From Miscanthus floridulus (lineage: Eukaryota; Streptophyta; Magnoliopsida; Poales; Poaceae): DNA of 64,000 nt. Positions within the stretch are counted from its first letter, which is position 1, and each line of letters starts with the position of its first letter. The DNA is taken from positions 107,897,799 through 107,961,798 of the forward strand of contig NC_089584.1 of assembly GCF_019320115.1 (NCBI RefSeq), written 5' to 3'. Below, one piece after another: positions 10,199 to 21,069 of the stretch. A model generated the notes under the pieces. That model made no database searches and was not told where the DNA came from. It saw only the letters and a list, made by a program, of their open reading frames with translations. The position numbers and the translations under genes were made by a program.

Positions 10199-12812
10199 TC
10201 ATTTGGTCTCGATGGACACTTTGCCTCTGATGATGGTGTGCATGCAATTGGTTGGCTTGACATACTTGTGATGAGGATCTACGTCTTCGTCATTGTTGTC
10301 CTCGTTACGTTGTTCCCCTACGTCATTAGGCTTGTCGGACGTATCCGAAGCCTGTTGACACGTGTAGATAGACTTGAGGATGCGACAATTCTCCATGGTA
10401 TGGTTTGACTTAGGATGGAGCTGGCAGGGCCCTTTCAATGCTTTGGCGTAGTCGTCTTTGTAGTTACGATGTCCGCCACCTTTTTTAACGGTGTTGACCT
10501 CGCCATCGTCTTCCCGAGCACGCTTGCCCCTGGAATCGTCGCGGCGGTTACACCGCTGATTACGTTGGTCACGGTGGTCGTGGGAGTCGTTGCGCTGGTT
10601 GCGGCGATCAAAATTGTCGTTTCGACCATGGTTGCCGCGGTAGTCGTCGTGGTGTGGGGGGTGGTCGGAGCGTGGAACCCTTGCTGCTTCTTCGATAATT
10701 ATCTTTTTAGCGTCGTCAGCATCCGCATATTTCTTAGCGGTGGCCAAGAGCGCTGTGATCGATTTAGGTCTCTTGTAGAGGAGCTTGTCCCTTAGGGCAT
10801 CGTGGAAGCGGAGGCCATTAATGAAAGCCTCGATTGCCTCATTGTCGGAGATTGATGGGACCTTGATGCGCATCTCCAAGAAACGCCAGACGTACTCACG
10901 CAGTGGCTCATCTTTTCGATCTCAAATCCGTTGCAGATCATATTTGTTGCCGGGTTGTTCACAAGTAGCAATGAAGTTGTCAATAAAGGCTTGCTTGAGC
11001 TCTTGCCAAGAATCAAAGTAGTTCGTCAGCAGGCTGACCAGCCATTGGTGACCTACATGGCCAACAATGACTGGGACGTAGTTAGACATGACGTGCTCAT
11101 CAGCCATGGCTGATCTACATGTGGTTTCATAGAGCATGACCTATAATTCGGGGTTTTCCTTGCCGTTGTACTTCTAAAGCTTCTCGAGCTTAAAGTTCTT
11201 GGGCCATATGACTTGGCGAAGGTGTGGAGTAAACTGCTTCAAACCCGGTGGACCATGGGTAGTGTCATATTCCATACGACAATAACTTTCATGGGATGCT
11301 CGATCGTTGGCTGTCTGGTTGATGCGAACGCATAGATCACGTTCCCCGAGGTAGCAGCGGAGATCGTTATTGCCATCACGGCGATCCCGGTTGCCATCTT
11401 GATTAACCCTACGACCGTGGTGACCGCAGCGATTATCGCGGTTATCATGGCGGTTGTCATCCTGAACGTCGTGGCGGTTGTCCTCCCAACGGCGGTTGTC
11501 GTCCCGACCACCATCATGACCACCATTTCCGCCTTGATGGTTGTCTGATGGGTCATTGTTGCATGAGCCACGTTGGTTGAGTGGCTGTGAGTGACTTGAG
11601 TATTGGTGGCTGTGGCTTGATTCGACTGAAACAGATGGAGCCCAGGCTTGATTCACCATCTCTGTGGTCTGAGCCATAGCAGCCGTCAGATAAGCTTATA
11701 TATCATCGCGAACTGCCTGGGTTTTCGGGGTATTGGGTAGCCATTGCATTATCGCCATGGCAACGGCTACGTTGGCGCTTGGAGTCCTGAAGACCTATTT
11801 GTCCCCCACCCTGTCGAAAGCATTGTTGAGGTCACGTGGCTAGACCCTTATGCGTCGTGCCTCCTCTTCTGCTTCAGCTTCGATTTGTCGGTGATTAAAT
11901 CGGTCAATATTGCATGCCTCGCGTGCAATCCTTTCTTGTTCTGTTTCACCAACTGCTGGGGGTTAGTCATTGCTGACAACGTTGATCAAATCCCCTCGCC
12001 GTTGCAGGAAAGATGGGAATTGTGGGAACCCCGGAGCGTGGTCTAGGATATCCAGATCGTATTCGACGCCTTCATCATTGTGATGCTGGAGCTCGGTGTG
12101 GACAGAGGCATTAGATGCGATGCCAGACGAGGAGCTAGAGTCACCCTCTTGGACCGTGTGGATGGATCCTTCTTGATAATCCTCAATCTAGATTATGTTG
12201 ACGAAGTTGTGTGGCTGCGGTCGAGGTCGATGTACAAGACACAGATATGAGCAGTGCTGTATATTATATGCGTAGTTGGAGGCAACATTTCACAGGCCAT
12301 AGGGCTAGGCCTGGTAGTTCTTCGTCGAGGCTTCGCACTCAGAGAGCCGAAGTCCCATCGTGGAGGCTAGCCGGCGACGAGCGGAGCACCCTTCAGGAGT
12401 AGATATGACCACAAGATCTGTACCAAGTTATACAGGACGACTGGCCCAAGCGGGTCAGGTAGATCTATTGTGGGGAGCGGTTACCTGCTCATTAGGTTGA
12501 CTTTGAATTACACTTACTAGAGCTAGGGTTTCGGCGAGTTTGGTGCCGACCCGATCGATGGAGTCGAGCAGGTCGGTGTTGTCGATCTACTTCCCTTCGT
12601 AGCGGGGAAGCGGACGACGAGTGGTTGGCATGGTTGAAGATGATGCGGGCATGGTCGGAGCCAGATCCATCATGGTTAGAGCCGTATCCACCATGGTCGG
12701 AGCCGTATCCACCGTAGTTGAAGCCGTATCCACCGTGGTCGGAGCCGTATCCACCGTGGTTAGAGCCGTAGCCGATGCAGGTGAAGCAGTGGTCGGCGCA
12801 GACTAAATCCAT
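10199..12812 (-). pseudogene. Gag region of the nested gypsy element
   Basis: Right to left: a Gly/Tyr/His-rich repeat segment (12492-12812), a poorly coding stretch, a His/Asp/Asn/Arg-rich low-complexity segment (11174-11677), then the gag core (10850-11140, including YVPVIVGHVGHQWLVSLLT and a SWQELKQAFIDNF-type segment). The C-terminal part (10199-10879) carries SDNEAIEAFINGLRFHDALRDKLLYKRP and a zinc-knuckle-like region (CQLHPKSNHTMENC). Frames shift several times. Asp/Arg/His-rich repeats flank the zinc knuckle, as in many plant gypsy Gag proteins. Confidence 0.7.
12660..12785. repeat. 24-bp tandem repeat in gag (Gly-Gly-Tyr-Gly-Ser-Asp-His)
   Basis: About five copies of a 24-bp unit with the core AGCCGTATCCACC on the plus strand. 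On the minus strand it encodes GGYGSDH/GGYGSNH-type octapeptides. The units differ at a few bases. It keeps the gag reading frame because 24 is divisible by three. Confidence 0.8.
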
Positions 12813-12973
12813 GCCTCCTCTGTGGTCATGGTGATGAAGTCATCGGAGCCAGTGGTCCAGGCGATCTGGCCGACGGTGAATGTGAGGCCGTTTGGCGTAG
12901 CCATGGAGCCGGAGATGATGACCATCTTGTTTGCTTGGAGAGCGGTACGCACACCCCCTATCTGGTGCACCAC

Positions 12974-13444
12974 TGTTGATGAAATATGGTCGGTAGTCTA
13001 CCTAGGGGTATACCCAAGGTAGTAGATTGTCGGCAGACAGATGCGTAAGCCACAAACAAGACGGTGACACAAGACAGATACAAGGTTTTATCTAGGTTTG
13101 GCCACCAAGAATGCATAATACCTACGTCCTACGTCTGATTGTATTGTTGTATGTTAATGAGAGATGTTTTTTAGAGGGGTCTCCTGCCCACCTTATATAG
13201 TCTAGGGGGCAGGGTTATAGATCTAGAAACTAATCCTAGTCAGTTACAATTACCATAGGTGGCCAGATAAGGATTCCTATTCTAACCGACCAAGACCTTG
13301 CTTGATCGCCAAATCTGTCTTGACTCCTTGCACGGGACTCTAAACAGGTTAGCCGGGCCACACATCATCTTTTGCTAGACCAGACCCACTGATCTGGGCT
13401 GGCCCAAGCTTAGCCATAAGGGTATAGGGGTTAATACCCCCACA
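12974..13444 (-). repeat. LTR (5' LTR) of the nested gypsy element
   Basis: 471 bp bounded by TG and CA (TGTTGATG at the left, CCCCCACA at the right, plus strand). The minus strand carries a TATATAAGG box near 13190-13200, consistent with a promoter driving the minus-strand element. The adjacent sequence on the left (12957-12973, CCTATCTGGTGCACCAC) is in the right place for a primer-binding site read on the minus strand. No second copy of this LTR is seen in the window. Confidence 0.75.
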
Positions 13445-13502
13445 AACAGCGAACATGGATAAGGGAATGAGAAATAATGAGAAATGGGGGGGGCCTCAGG
13501 CC

Positions 13503-14440
13503 CTACAACGGCATGCGACTTACCAGCGAGAGGAACCCCCACGACGGGCGCATCGCGAAGGGGGTCAGGCCACCGCTCCTTAGCTTCGCCTCCACCATCT
13601 CCCTCACTCGGTGAAGAATTTCCTCATCGAAAGGTGCAGAGGCAGACATCCGGATGTCCTTGATCGGCTCATCCGGCCTCATCTCGAATAGGCGCTGTCG
13701 CCAAGCCATCAGTGACAGCACCCTCCAGTGGTGGAAGGCAGCCATGACCATAGCTGCAGTAAGGCCGTGGTCTTGCAGCCTCTCCAGCCCCCTAGGAGCG
13801 GCTGCAGCTTGAGCTGATCCTCCCTCGGGACACCATACTTCCACCTCTCTGGGCAGCTCTCTATGATCCGCTCGGTGTAGAGGAAAAGTCCACCATCATC
13901 GTTGCGAAGATAGAACCAGCTCGTGTACCATCGACGATTGGTCGATGTGAGCTAGGCTGGGATGTAGAGGTGCTGACGGTCCTAGCGCACTTAGAGAGTG
14001 CATCTGTCGGCCCTCACCGCCTTCCTCGTGCCCAACGTACCCATCGGCTTAGTGGTATGCCCCGCCCGAAAGAGGTGGAACCACAACTCCTAATGGGGAG
14101 CAATTCCCAGATACCCCTCGTAGACAGCGACGAAGATGGCCGCCTGCGCGATAGAATTAGGGTTGAAGTTGTGGAGCTCCACGCCGTAGTAGTACGGGAG
14201 CGCCCGCATGAACCGGTCCGCTGGAAGGCCAAGGCCACGCTCGTGAAAAGACACGAAGCTCACGACGTAACCATCATGAGGCCTTGGCTCCGGCTCGCCA
14301 GACAGAGCGATCCACTTTGGCCTGTTGGGGTCGGTAACTAGACGAAGAAGTCCGCCATCGACGAGCGACTGAAGCATCTCCACGGTGATGTCGGATGGAC
14401 CCCATGGGTCCGCCTCGATGACAACGATGTCGCCGGCCAT
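13503..14440 (-). pseudogene. Tat-1 antisense ORF, PF04195-like N-terminal part
   Basis: Start proposed at 14440 (MAGDIVVIEADPWGPSD). The motif order is typical of the putative gypsy-type transposon domain (PF04195): RPHDGYVVSFVSFHERGLGL, PADRFMRALPYYYGVELHNF, NPNSIAQAAIFVAVYEGYLG. A stop follows near 14090. After two more stops the same protein continues through NRRWYTSWFYLRNDDGGLF to WGFLSLV at 13524. It ends at a canonical-looking splice donor, CTG|GTAAGT, on the minus strand. The nested gypsy fragment lies just beyond it, so the insertion is probably in an intron of this antisense gene. The function of the domain is not known. Confidence 0.72.
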
Positions 14441-14890
14441 GAGTGCGATGGAGGGTTCGACTATGGTGGTGAGTCTCTCTCCCCCTCTCTCTCTCTCCAC
14501 CTCACCTCTCTCCCTTCTTCCTTCCAGGGCTCTCTGCTCTAGCGATGGCTCAAAGGGCGGCAGAGCTAATGCATGCAAGGTAAGGAGGGGAGGGGCAAAG
14601 CTCGTTGCGTATTTATGCAGGATGAAGGCGAAATAGACGGGCGATGAAACTGGGGAAGTTTCCCTCAGATCCAGCGCGGTTAATCCTGATCCGATTTTAC
14701 CACCCACATGCCCACCTTTTCCTCGTTAATCGTGGGAATAGTTACGTCCCATCCACTGACACCACATCGCGTCCAACCGCTGCAGCGGCAGGCATTATTC
14801 TGCCTCCCCGAGAAAATCGCCTCAAAAGGCGCACCAGCCGTTGTTGAGCCAAAGGGGGAGATATCCCCCCACCCTATTCCTTTTAGATGA
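14441..14890. other. Upstream region of the Tat-1 antisense ORF
   Basis: Contains a CT-rich run (14478-14525) and a minus-strand TATAAAT-like or GCGTATTTATGC sequence near 14605-14615, which could be the promoter of the antisense transcript. No protein-coding signal is recognised here on the plus strand. Confidence 0.4.
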
Positions 14891-16839
14891 AGGAACTAGG
14901 CATCGAGCCCATTATGGTCCAGGGGTTCGAAGGCTGGGCCCCTAGGGGTTTCGACAGCCGCCCTAGGGCAACAAAGTCAAGGACGACCGCAGGCGAGCCC
15001 ATACAGGGCTGAGACCCAAGCAAGCGAAATGCTTGGGACGCCCAAAGTTGCATCCGAGACTAGCAGGGAGGTCTCCGAATGGGATCCCATCGTAGGGAGG
15101 CACCGAGCCACTAGGGCCCAGCGAACGGCCCCGGCACCCACTAGAGAAACCCTCTAGTACTCTTGGAGTGCGTCTTTGGACCGCTAGCCGACCCTAGCAA
15201 ATGGGGCATGGGCCTCCACTCGGACTTACCCGATAACAGCTCATCAGAAGTGGCACCGCTCGTGCCCACCGAGGGTAGCCTAGCACATTCCACCCCTCCT
15301 TCCGAGCGAAAAGGAAGCGCGAGGGTTGTACAAAAAACCAGGGGAACCCCTGATGGCCCTCTTGCTCCGTGCAGAGGCTAAGAGGCTCTTCCTGTAACCT
15401 TGCTGAGCCCCAGCGACCCTGGCTCGCACTCGAGGGAGCTCAGCAAAACAACCCCTCCTTCTGAGCGAAAAGGAAGTGCGAGGGTCATACAAAAAGCTAG
15501 GGGAACCCCTGATGGCCCTCTTGCTCCATGTAGAGGCTAAGAGGCTCTTCCTGCAACCTTGCTAAGCCCTAGCAACCCCAGCTCGCACTCGAGGGGGCTC
15601 GGCAAAACAACACCTCCTTTCGAGCAAAAAGGAAGCGCGAGGGTCGTACAAAAAGCCAGGAGAACTCTTGATGGCCCTCTCGCTCTATGCAGAGGCTAGG
15701 GAGCTCTTCCTATAGATATGCCGAGACCCCGCGACCCAGGATCGCACCCGAGGGGGTTCGGCAAACAAACCCTCACGCGCGAGGGGCATACAAAAAGCCA
15801 GGGGAACTCTTGATCGCCCTCTCGCTCCATGCAGAGGCTCGAGGGCTCTTCCTGCAACCTTGCCAAGACCCAGCGACCCAGGCTGGCACACGAGTGGGCT
15901 CGGCAAACAACCCCTCCGTCCGAACGAAAAGGTTGTGTGAGGGTCGGATGAAAAAAGTTAGGGGGGCCCCTGACCGCCCTCTCGCTCCATGCGGAGGCTC
16001 AGGGGCTCCTCTTGCACCCAAGACAAAAATAAGCGACCTAAGCCCACGCTGGAAGATTTAGAAAAAACACGATAAAGGGCATCGAGCCCGTTATGGTCTA
16101 GGGGTTCGAAGGCTGGGCCCCCTAGGGTTTCGACAGCCGCCCCAGGGCAACAGAGTAAGAGACGACTATGGGCGAGCCCACTTATGGCCAAGGCCTGAGC
16201 AAACGATCGCTCGGGACGTCCTAAGTCATGTCTGAGACCGGCAGGGAGGTCTTCGAATGGGATCCCACCGTAGGGAGGCACTGAGCCACCGAGTTCCAGC
16301 AAATGGCCTCAGCACCCACTAGAGAAACCCTCTGATACTCTTGGAGTGCGTCTCTGGACCGCTAGCCGACCCCTAGCGAACGGGGCACGGGCCTCCACTC
16401 GGACTTACCCGATAACAGCTCACCGGAAATGTCACCGCTCGTGCCCACCGAGGGTAGCCTGGCATATTCCACCCCTCCTTCCGAGCAAAAAGGAAGCGTG
16501 AGGGTCACACAAAAAGTCAGGGGAACCCCTGATCGCCCTCTCACTCCGTGCAGAGGCTCGGGGGCTCTTTCTGTGACCTTGCCAAAACCCCGCGACCCAA
16601 ACTCGCACTTGTGGGCTCGACAAAAAATGATAAAATCTCTCGCTCAGCATGAGAAAAAGACCCTGGAGGAATGAATCCACTCCCCCAGGGCCTCGGGGGC
16701 TACACCCGGCGGGTGCGCTCGCGCACACCCACCAAGGCCTTGAAGTACGAAACACTATCCCACCAGGAGTTACCGCAAGTCGAGCCTTGTCAAAACCTCA
16801 AGAAGAGCGCTCACGCTCTTCCTGAGGCTCGGGGGCTAC
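14891..16839. repeat. Repeat-rich spacer before Tat-1 3' LTR: 1.18-kb duplication and ~159-bp tandem units
   Basis: Two similar blocks begin at about 14901 and 16080 (shared GGTTCGAAGGCTGGGCCCC and a following approximately 500 bp), 1179 bp apart. Between them are about five units of 150-160 bp. They are anchored by CCCTCCTTCCGAGC-like sequence at about 15293, 15452, 15611, a degenerate copy near 15766, and 15911, with one more in the second block at 16470. Each unit ends in a purine-rich GAGGCTCGGGGGCTC-type sequence resembling the polypurine tract next to the LTR. No coding function is evident. Confidence 0.75.
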
Positions 16840-18153
16840 TATCGGGTACCATAAAATAGGGTACCCCGAGCATATACCAAAAGAATCACTTAGACCCCAT
16901 CGAAAACAAAGCCAAAAGGCAAGCCATAGGTTAAACCCTGGCCTCGTCCGAGGCCTCGCACGGGAGGCCTCGACGGCCTGCCAAATCTTCGTCTCGCACG
17001 AGGCCTCGCACGGGAGGCCTCGATGAGGAACCAATTTTCCATTTCGCCCGAGGCCCCGCGCATACAGCCTCGAATGAGACAGCGATTCTCCGTATCACTC
17101 GAGGCCGGCTCGGTAATAACCCGTCACTCCTGCCTCGACCAGTCTTCCCGACAGCGCGTCGCATCCCATTAATGCGTCAACCACTCCCGCAATCTCAGCC
17201 GGACGATGACTCGACACCGCGGAGTGGCCGACGGGACAAGAAGTCGCATCAACGCCATACCGACCAGGACAGGGCGCGGCTGGGATTATCAGCCATTGTG
17301 TTCTGGTGCTGTGCCCACGATCAAGCACCTACACTACACTGTGCCACCTAACCCCCGCCCTAGAGACAACGTGGCATGGAGAGTCAGGTCCGGGTCACCA
17401 TAGCCTCGGAATCAACGTACGAGGCCAACTGCTCCCTCCAAGCCTCGGCAATCTACTGCAGGGTCTCGGCAACCGCGGGATTCACGTCTGTCGAGCCTCC
17501 CACGATGGCTCGGCCTCGGCACCAATTAAGCCTCAGCCTCTCACGCAGTCAACACACAGTGACCAGCGCGCCGACCGCCACGCCCGCTTCGAGATAACAT
17601 TGGAGCTCCCATGACGCACAGGATCGGATGTGACCAGCGCGTCGCCCTAGTACTTCAAGGACGAGACCACTCCGTCGCCCACACCGTCACAGTAACAGGC
17701 TACAGGGCTCAGACATGCCGCCTCCGTCCGCACGATGCCATATAGCTAGTGAATGTATCACCCTTGTCCCCCCTTCAACTATAAAAGGGAGGGACCTGGG
17801 CCGTTTCTAGGGGGATCGGAGACGGACGATTAGGCCTAGACCCGCACGATGAACTTGAGCAAAATGACATGGACGAACACACGGGCTCTCCACGGCTTGA
17901 GATCAACATCTCAAGCAACCCACGCCGCACCACGTAGAGACCTGGGACTAGCTCCCTCTCTCGCCCTGCTTGTAACCCCTACTACGAGCATTTCGGTGCA
18001 AGGAATACAAGATCGATCTCTCGAACTGGACGTAGGGTACCCATTACCCGAACCAGTATAAACCTTGTGTCTCTTTGCATCACCATCCGGGATTGGGAAC
18101 ACGTAGTACAAATTTACTAGTCGATTGAGGACCGCCGGTCTAAAACACCGACA
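16840..18153 (+). repeat. 3' LTR of Tat-1
   Basis: 1314 bp between the polypurine-like GAGGCTCGGGGGCTAC and host-like DNA. It begins TATCGGGTACC, where TGTCGGG would be expected, and ends ACACCGACA, so the ends form an imperfect short inverted repeat with one G to A change at the first position pair. It contains many GAGGCCTCG/CGAGGC stretches at 16940-17110 and a core promoter near 17780. The 5' LTR is outside the window, so LTR divergence cannot be measured. Confidence 0.8.
17780..17787 (+). promoter_or_regulatory. TATA box in Tat-1 LTR
   Basis: TATAAAAG followed by a GGGAGGGAC stretch, inside the LTR and about 370 bp from its end. This is the usual place for the U3/R promoter of a plant gypsy element. 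Confidence 0.65.
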
Positions 18154-19697
18154 GCGGGCGAGGATAAGGGGAACCTAGAAAGTCCTTTATATACTTGTGC
18201 AGCAGACCCACATGTCAGGCGGGTTCGCGGGTTTGCGGGCATAGGTAAGGTATTTTCATACCCGCAAATTTTTTACCCGCGGGCACAAAATCAAACCCGC
18301 ACCCGTGCTCGTGGGTACAAAATGGTACCCATATCCTCACCCTAACGGGTTTTTACCCGCGGGCACGCGGATAATTTGTACCCGTTGTCATCCATAGTAA
18401 GGTTTAAATATTAGACAATGTCCCGTTCGATTCGTTGAAAAAATAAGCTGAAACACAGTCCCAACTGATTTATTGTGAGAAGAAAATACTGTTCTGACTG
18501 AAAAACAAACTGAAAAGTATGGATTACGAGAGAAACGAAATGGACCAATGCAGCCCTTTTTTCCCCAGAATCAAGGAAGCTGCATCGATCTGGGTAGCAC
18601 TAGCACCAGCTTCAGTACATGTTCACATGCTGTCCTAGTTTTTGCAGCACGGCACTCCTATACTGCTCGGAGCGGCGGATACGGCACGGCAAGCTGTGGG
18701 CTTGGGATGCCAGTGCAGCTGCAGTTTTTTTTTTTTTTGTGACTCTGCAGCTGCAGTCGTGCAAGCAGGTGCGATCGCACCAGCCAGCACCCAAGTCTGG
18801 ATGGATCTGCCTGCAGGAGACGAGGCAAAAACCAAACCGATCTGAAGGAAGAAGAAAAAAAGGAATTCAAGGAGGGAGGTGTGGGGGAGCGCGAAGCGCG
18901 GAGCGGCGTAAATTGGCTGTCGCGTAAAGCGGCGGCCCTGCGTGGACGCCACAACCTGTGGGCTGTGCCTGCGTGGCCCATCCGTGGACGCACGCAGCGC
19001 AGCCCGCCCCAAGCCATTGGATCGCCCGCCTGCTACCGCTGCCTGCCGGGCCCCTCCTTGTACTACTGTCCTGGGCCCTTGGTGATGACGTGTCGTACTG
19101 TCGTAGGCACTGCGTCGTCGTGCGCGTCCGCCCGGCTCAACTCGGATCCATAATCACCGTCGGCATCAGCATCATCAGCTGCTGTTCAAATCGGTGGTGA
19201 CGGGGGATTGATCATTGGAGATCATTACGATGGGATGGAGGAAGATTATTCTGATTATTGATTGATATTTTGGAGTCCCCCCAGCCAAGTGTTTTTTTTT
19301 TCGCGTGTTTTCGGTTGTTGTCACGTTGTCTCCACTCTGTCGTCTATCCTAGCCAGTCCAAGTGTCCAACGACGACCAAGAGGCCGTTTAGCTGCTGTAG
19401 CATGGTAAATTTGTACATAGTAAAGGGCTGTTTGGCTCCCAGCTAATCGCCCGTCACGCTGCTGCTGTGGCGCCGCCTAAGTTGCGTCGTACAAAATTGG
19501 TGCCTAAGCTGCGCGAGAAAATGAACGGTAAAATATGTGGCCGCCTCGAGTTAGTTACGAACCAAACAGCGCAAATCATTTTTGTGGCCGCCGCAGGCTG
19601 TGGCATGGCTGGTTGTGGCATGCAACCAAACGCCCCCTAAGTTCCAACTGTGATGATAGCTCCCCCGGCCCGTCTACAAATCCAAGTTCTTATCTTA
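18154..19697. other. Intergenic DNA, no gene recognised
   Basis: 18180-18400 contains several near-palindromic ACCCGCGGGCAC copies, a repeat type scattered in grass intergenic DNA. 18420-18540 resembles a decayed short MITE (CCGTTCGATTCG, then TTGTGAGAAGAAAATACTGT). 18725-18740 is a poly-T run. 18880-19160 is GC-rich with no supported gene. Open frames here are short and show no recognisable domain. Confidence 0.5.
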
Positions 19698-19840
19698 GAG
19701 AGTGTTCGGCTGGTATTATTCTGGTACTGTTCATACTGGAAAATATTGTTCATGCTAAAATTTTGTGAGAGAAAAACACTGCTCCTGCTGAAAAAAAAGC
19801 AAACCAGCCAGCCAAACATCACCGGCCGAACACGGCCTTA
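19698..19840. mobile_element. Short hAT-like MITE
   Basis: About 140 bp with inverted ends: GTGTTCGGCTGGT at the left and ACCGGCCGAACACGGCC at the right. The middle has the recurring TTTTGTGAGAGAAAAACACTG block, found again near 24805, 51534 and 61225. No clear 8-bp target duplication was identified, so the superfamily call is tentative. Confidence 0.6.
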
Positions 19841-20203
19841 GGTATCATACCTCCTTTGGTTTGAATGTTTTTTTTACAGCACATGGAGGTAAAAAGTCCA
19901 GGCCTTTTCCTTTTTCTGATGTGAACACAACACAAGAAGGCAAAAAAAAATATTCATCCAATTCTCTAATTTTCACAAAAAAAATAGCCATTTAGAGTCT
20001 AGAGGTAGTAGCCAGAGAGCCATGTTTACATAAGTCATCATTTAATAACTCCGTAGAGAAAAGTAAAGAGCCAATCTGTATAGCAAGGATTGCTAGCGAG
20101 TCTGGAATAACAAAATGCCACGGAAGATGCTCTAACTCACTAAAGGCCTGTTTAGACCTAGGCAACAAATTGTTAATTTCTAGTGGGAGGAAACCAACTA
20201 ATA

Positions 20204-20488
20204 CTACCTCTGTTCCAAGAAGCATGCAATTCTAGAATAGTGTCATGTTAAAGTATATGTTTTTTGCGACTTCATGTTAAAGTATATCAAATTTGACCAA
20301 ATTTACATAAAAAGATAATAATATTTGTCATACTAAATAGGTACCATTAGATTCATCATTAATCATACTTTCATATAATATACTAATTTTATATCATTAA
20401 TATATATATTTTTATCCATATATTTGGTCAAACTTCAAACATTTTAACCAAAAATGCATCTACAATTGTATTTTTTTTACGGAGGTAA
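20204..20488. mobile_element. Stowaway (Tc1/Mariner) MITE
   Basis: 285 bp. The left end CTACCTCTGTTCC and right end ACGGAGGTAA are inverted copies, flanked by TA on both sides (20202-20203 and 20489-20490). The interior is AT-rich, as is typical of grass Stowaway elements. Confidence 0.75.
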
Positions 20489-20490
20489 TA

Positions 20491-20815
20491 ACTTTTTGCT
20501 ACTTTACTACTATAGTAGGGCTATTAGCTGGGCTCCATTTGGATCTTACAATTAATAGGTAGTAGTACTTAAATAGTCCCGGTTAATAACTTTCAAATTA
20601 GATAAATAAATTATTTTTGCAAGTATTATTTTTTTAGGGAAACATCTTGCAAGTTTTTTTTTTGAGGGGAAAACATCTTGCAAGTATTATTATTGTTAGT
20701 TGGATTTCGCCGAGGTATTTGATCCACTAGAGCTATTTGATTCACGAGGTATGGGATCCAAACAGGCCACCGACGGACGCCAGTCCATGTTCTGTGCTAC
20801 AACTACAAGGTGCTA
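20491..20815. other. AT-rich intergenic DNA upstream of LIP2
   Basis: Contains a short duplication of ACATCTTGCAAGT (about 20641 and 20683) and poly-T runs. No gene is recognised. Confidence 0.5.
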
Positions 20816-21002
20816 GGCCCATGGCCCAACGACCCTCCGTGGGCCGGATCCTGACTTCTTGGTTTTTCCAACGAAAAACAATTTCTTTCTTCCATGACAA
20901 AACAAAATGCTAGTTGCTCCAACCGCACCAGCCTCCGACGCCGAGCGTTGCGCTCGCCTCGGCGCCTCCGCCCACCGCCCACCGCCGCCGGCGCACGGGG
21001 AG

Positions 21003-21010
21003 CATAAAAG
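21003..21010 (+). promoter_or_regulatory. TATA-like box of the octanoyltransferase gene
   Basis: CATAAAAG lies 60 bp before the chosen ATG at 21070. It argues against an in-frame upstream ATG at 20914 as the start. GGCCCA/TGGGCC motifs, common in promoters of plant housekeeping and organelle-protein genes, occur at 20816-20850. Confidence 0.5.
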
Positions 21011-21069
21011 GGGCCGTACCCCTCGCACACGCACATCGCCACACGTGCAACGAGGCTGGCGCCGTCGCC

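Larger units (their letters stand above)
8657..13444 (-). mobile_element. Truncated minus-strand Ty3/gypsy element nested in Tat-1
   Basis: Reading right to left: 5' LTR (12974-13444), primer-binding-like sequence, gag with a repeat region, protease, and RT that stops abruptly at 8657 in the palm/thumb region. RNase H, integrase and the 3' LTR are absent. The junction at 8656/8657 joins RT directly to the Tat-1 antisense ORF. The LTR and primer-binding area resemble those of Tat-2, so it is probably also Tat-like, but without RNase H and integrase this cannot be settled. Confidence 0.82.
1..18153 (+). mobile_element. Tat-1: Tat-lineage Ty3/gypsy LTR retrotransposon, 5' end outside window
   Basis: Sense-strand order is gag, protease, RT, RNase H, second RNase H, integrase, then an antisense ORF, a repeat-rich spacer, a purine-rich tract (GAGGCTCGGGGGC near 16824) and an LTR at 16840-18153. 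A second, archaeal-type RNase H after the normal one plus an antisense ORF between integrase and the 3' LTR is the known hallmark of the Tat lineage (Retand, Grande and RIRE2 type). The 5' LTR lies before base 1. A truncated minus-strand gypsy fragment (8657-13444) interrupts the antisense ORF. Many in-frame stops show the sense coding region is dead, though the integrase frame is open. Confidence 0.88.

Noticed and set aside
10400..10800. Plus-strand hydrophobic Val-rich frames resembling a membrane protein
   Set aside because: They are the complement of an Asp/Arg/His-rich Gag low-complexity region on the minus strand.
14920..14960. GGTTCGAA box resembling a tRNA B-box
   Set aside because: No matching A-box or cloverleaf arms at the right spacing; it is part of the duplicated Tat-1 spacer (repeated at 16095).
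18880..19160. GC-rich block as a possible gene before LIP2
   Set aside because: Frames are short on both strands, lack domains, and show no splice-linked continuation.
20914..21069. In-frame upstream ATG giving a longer octanoyltransferase N-terminus
   Set aside because: The TATA-like box at 21003 lies downstream of it, and the extra residues are not transit-peptide-specific; 21070 fits better.
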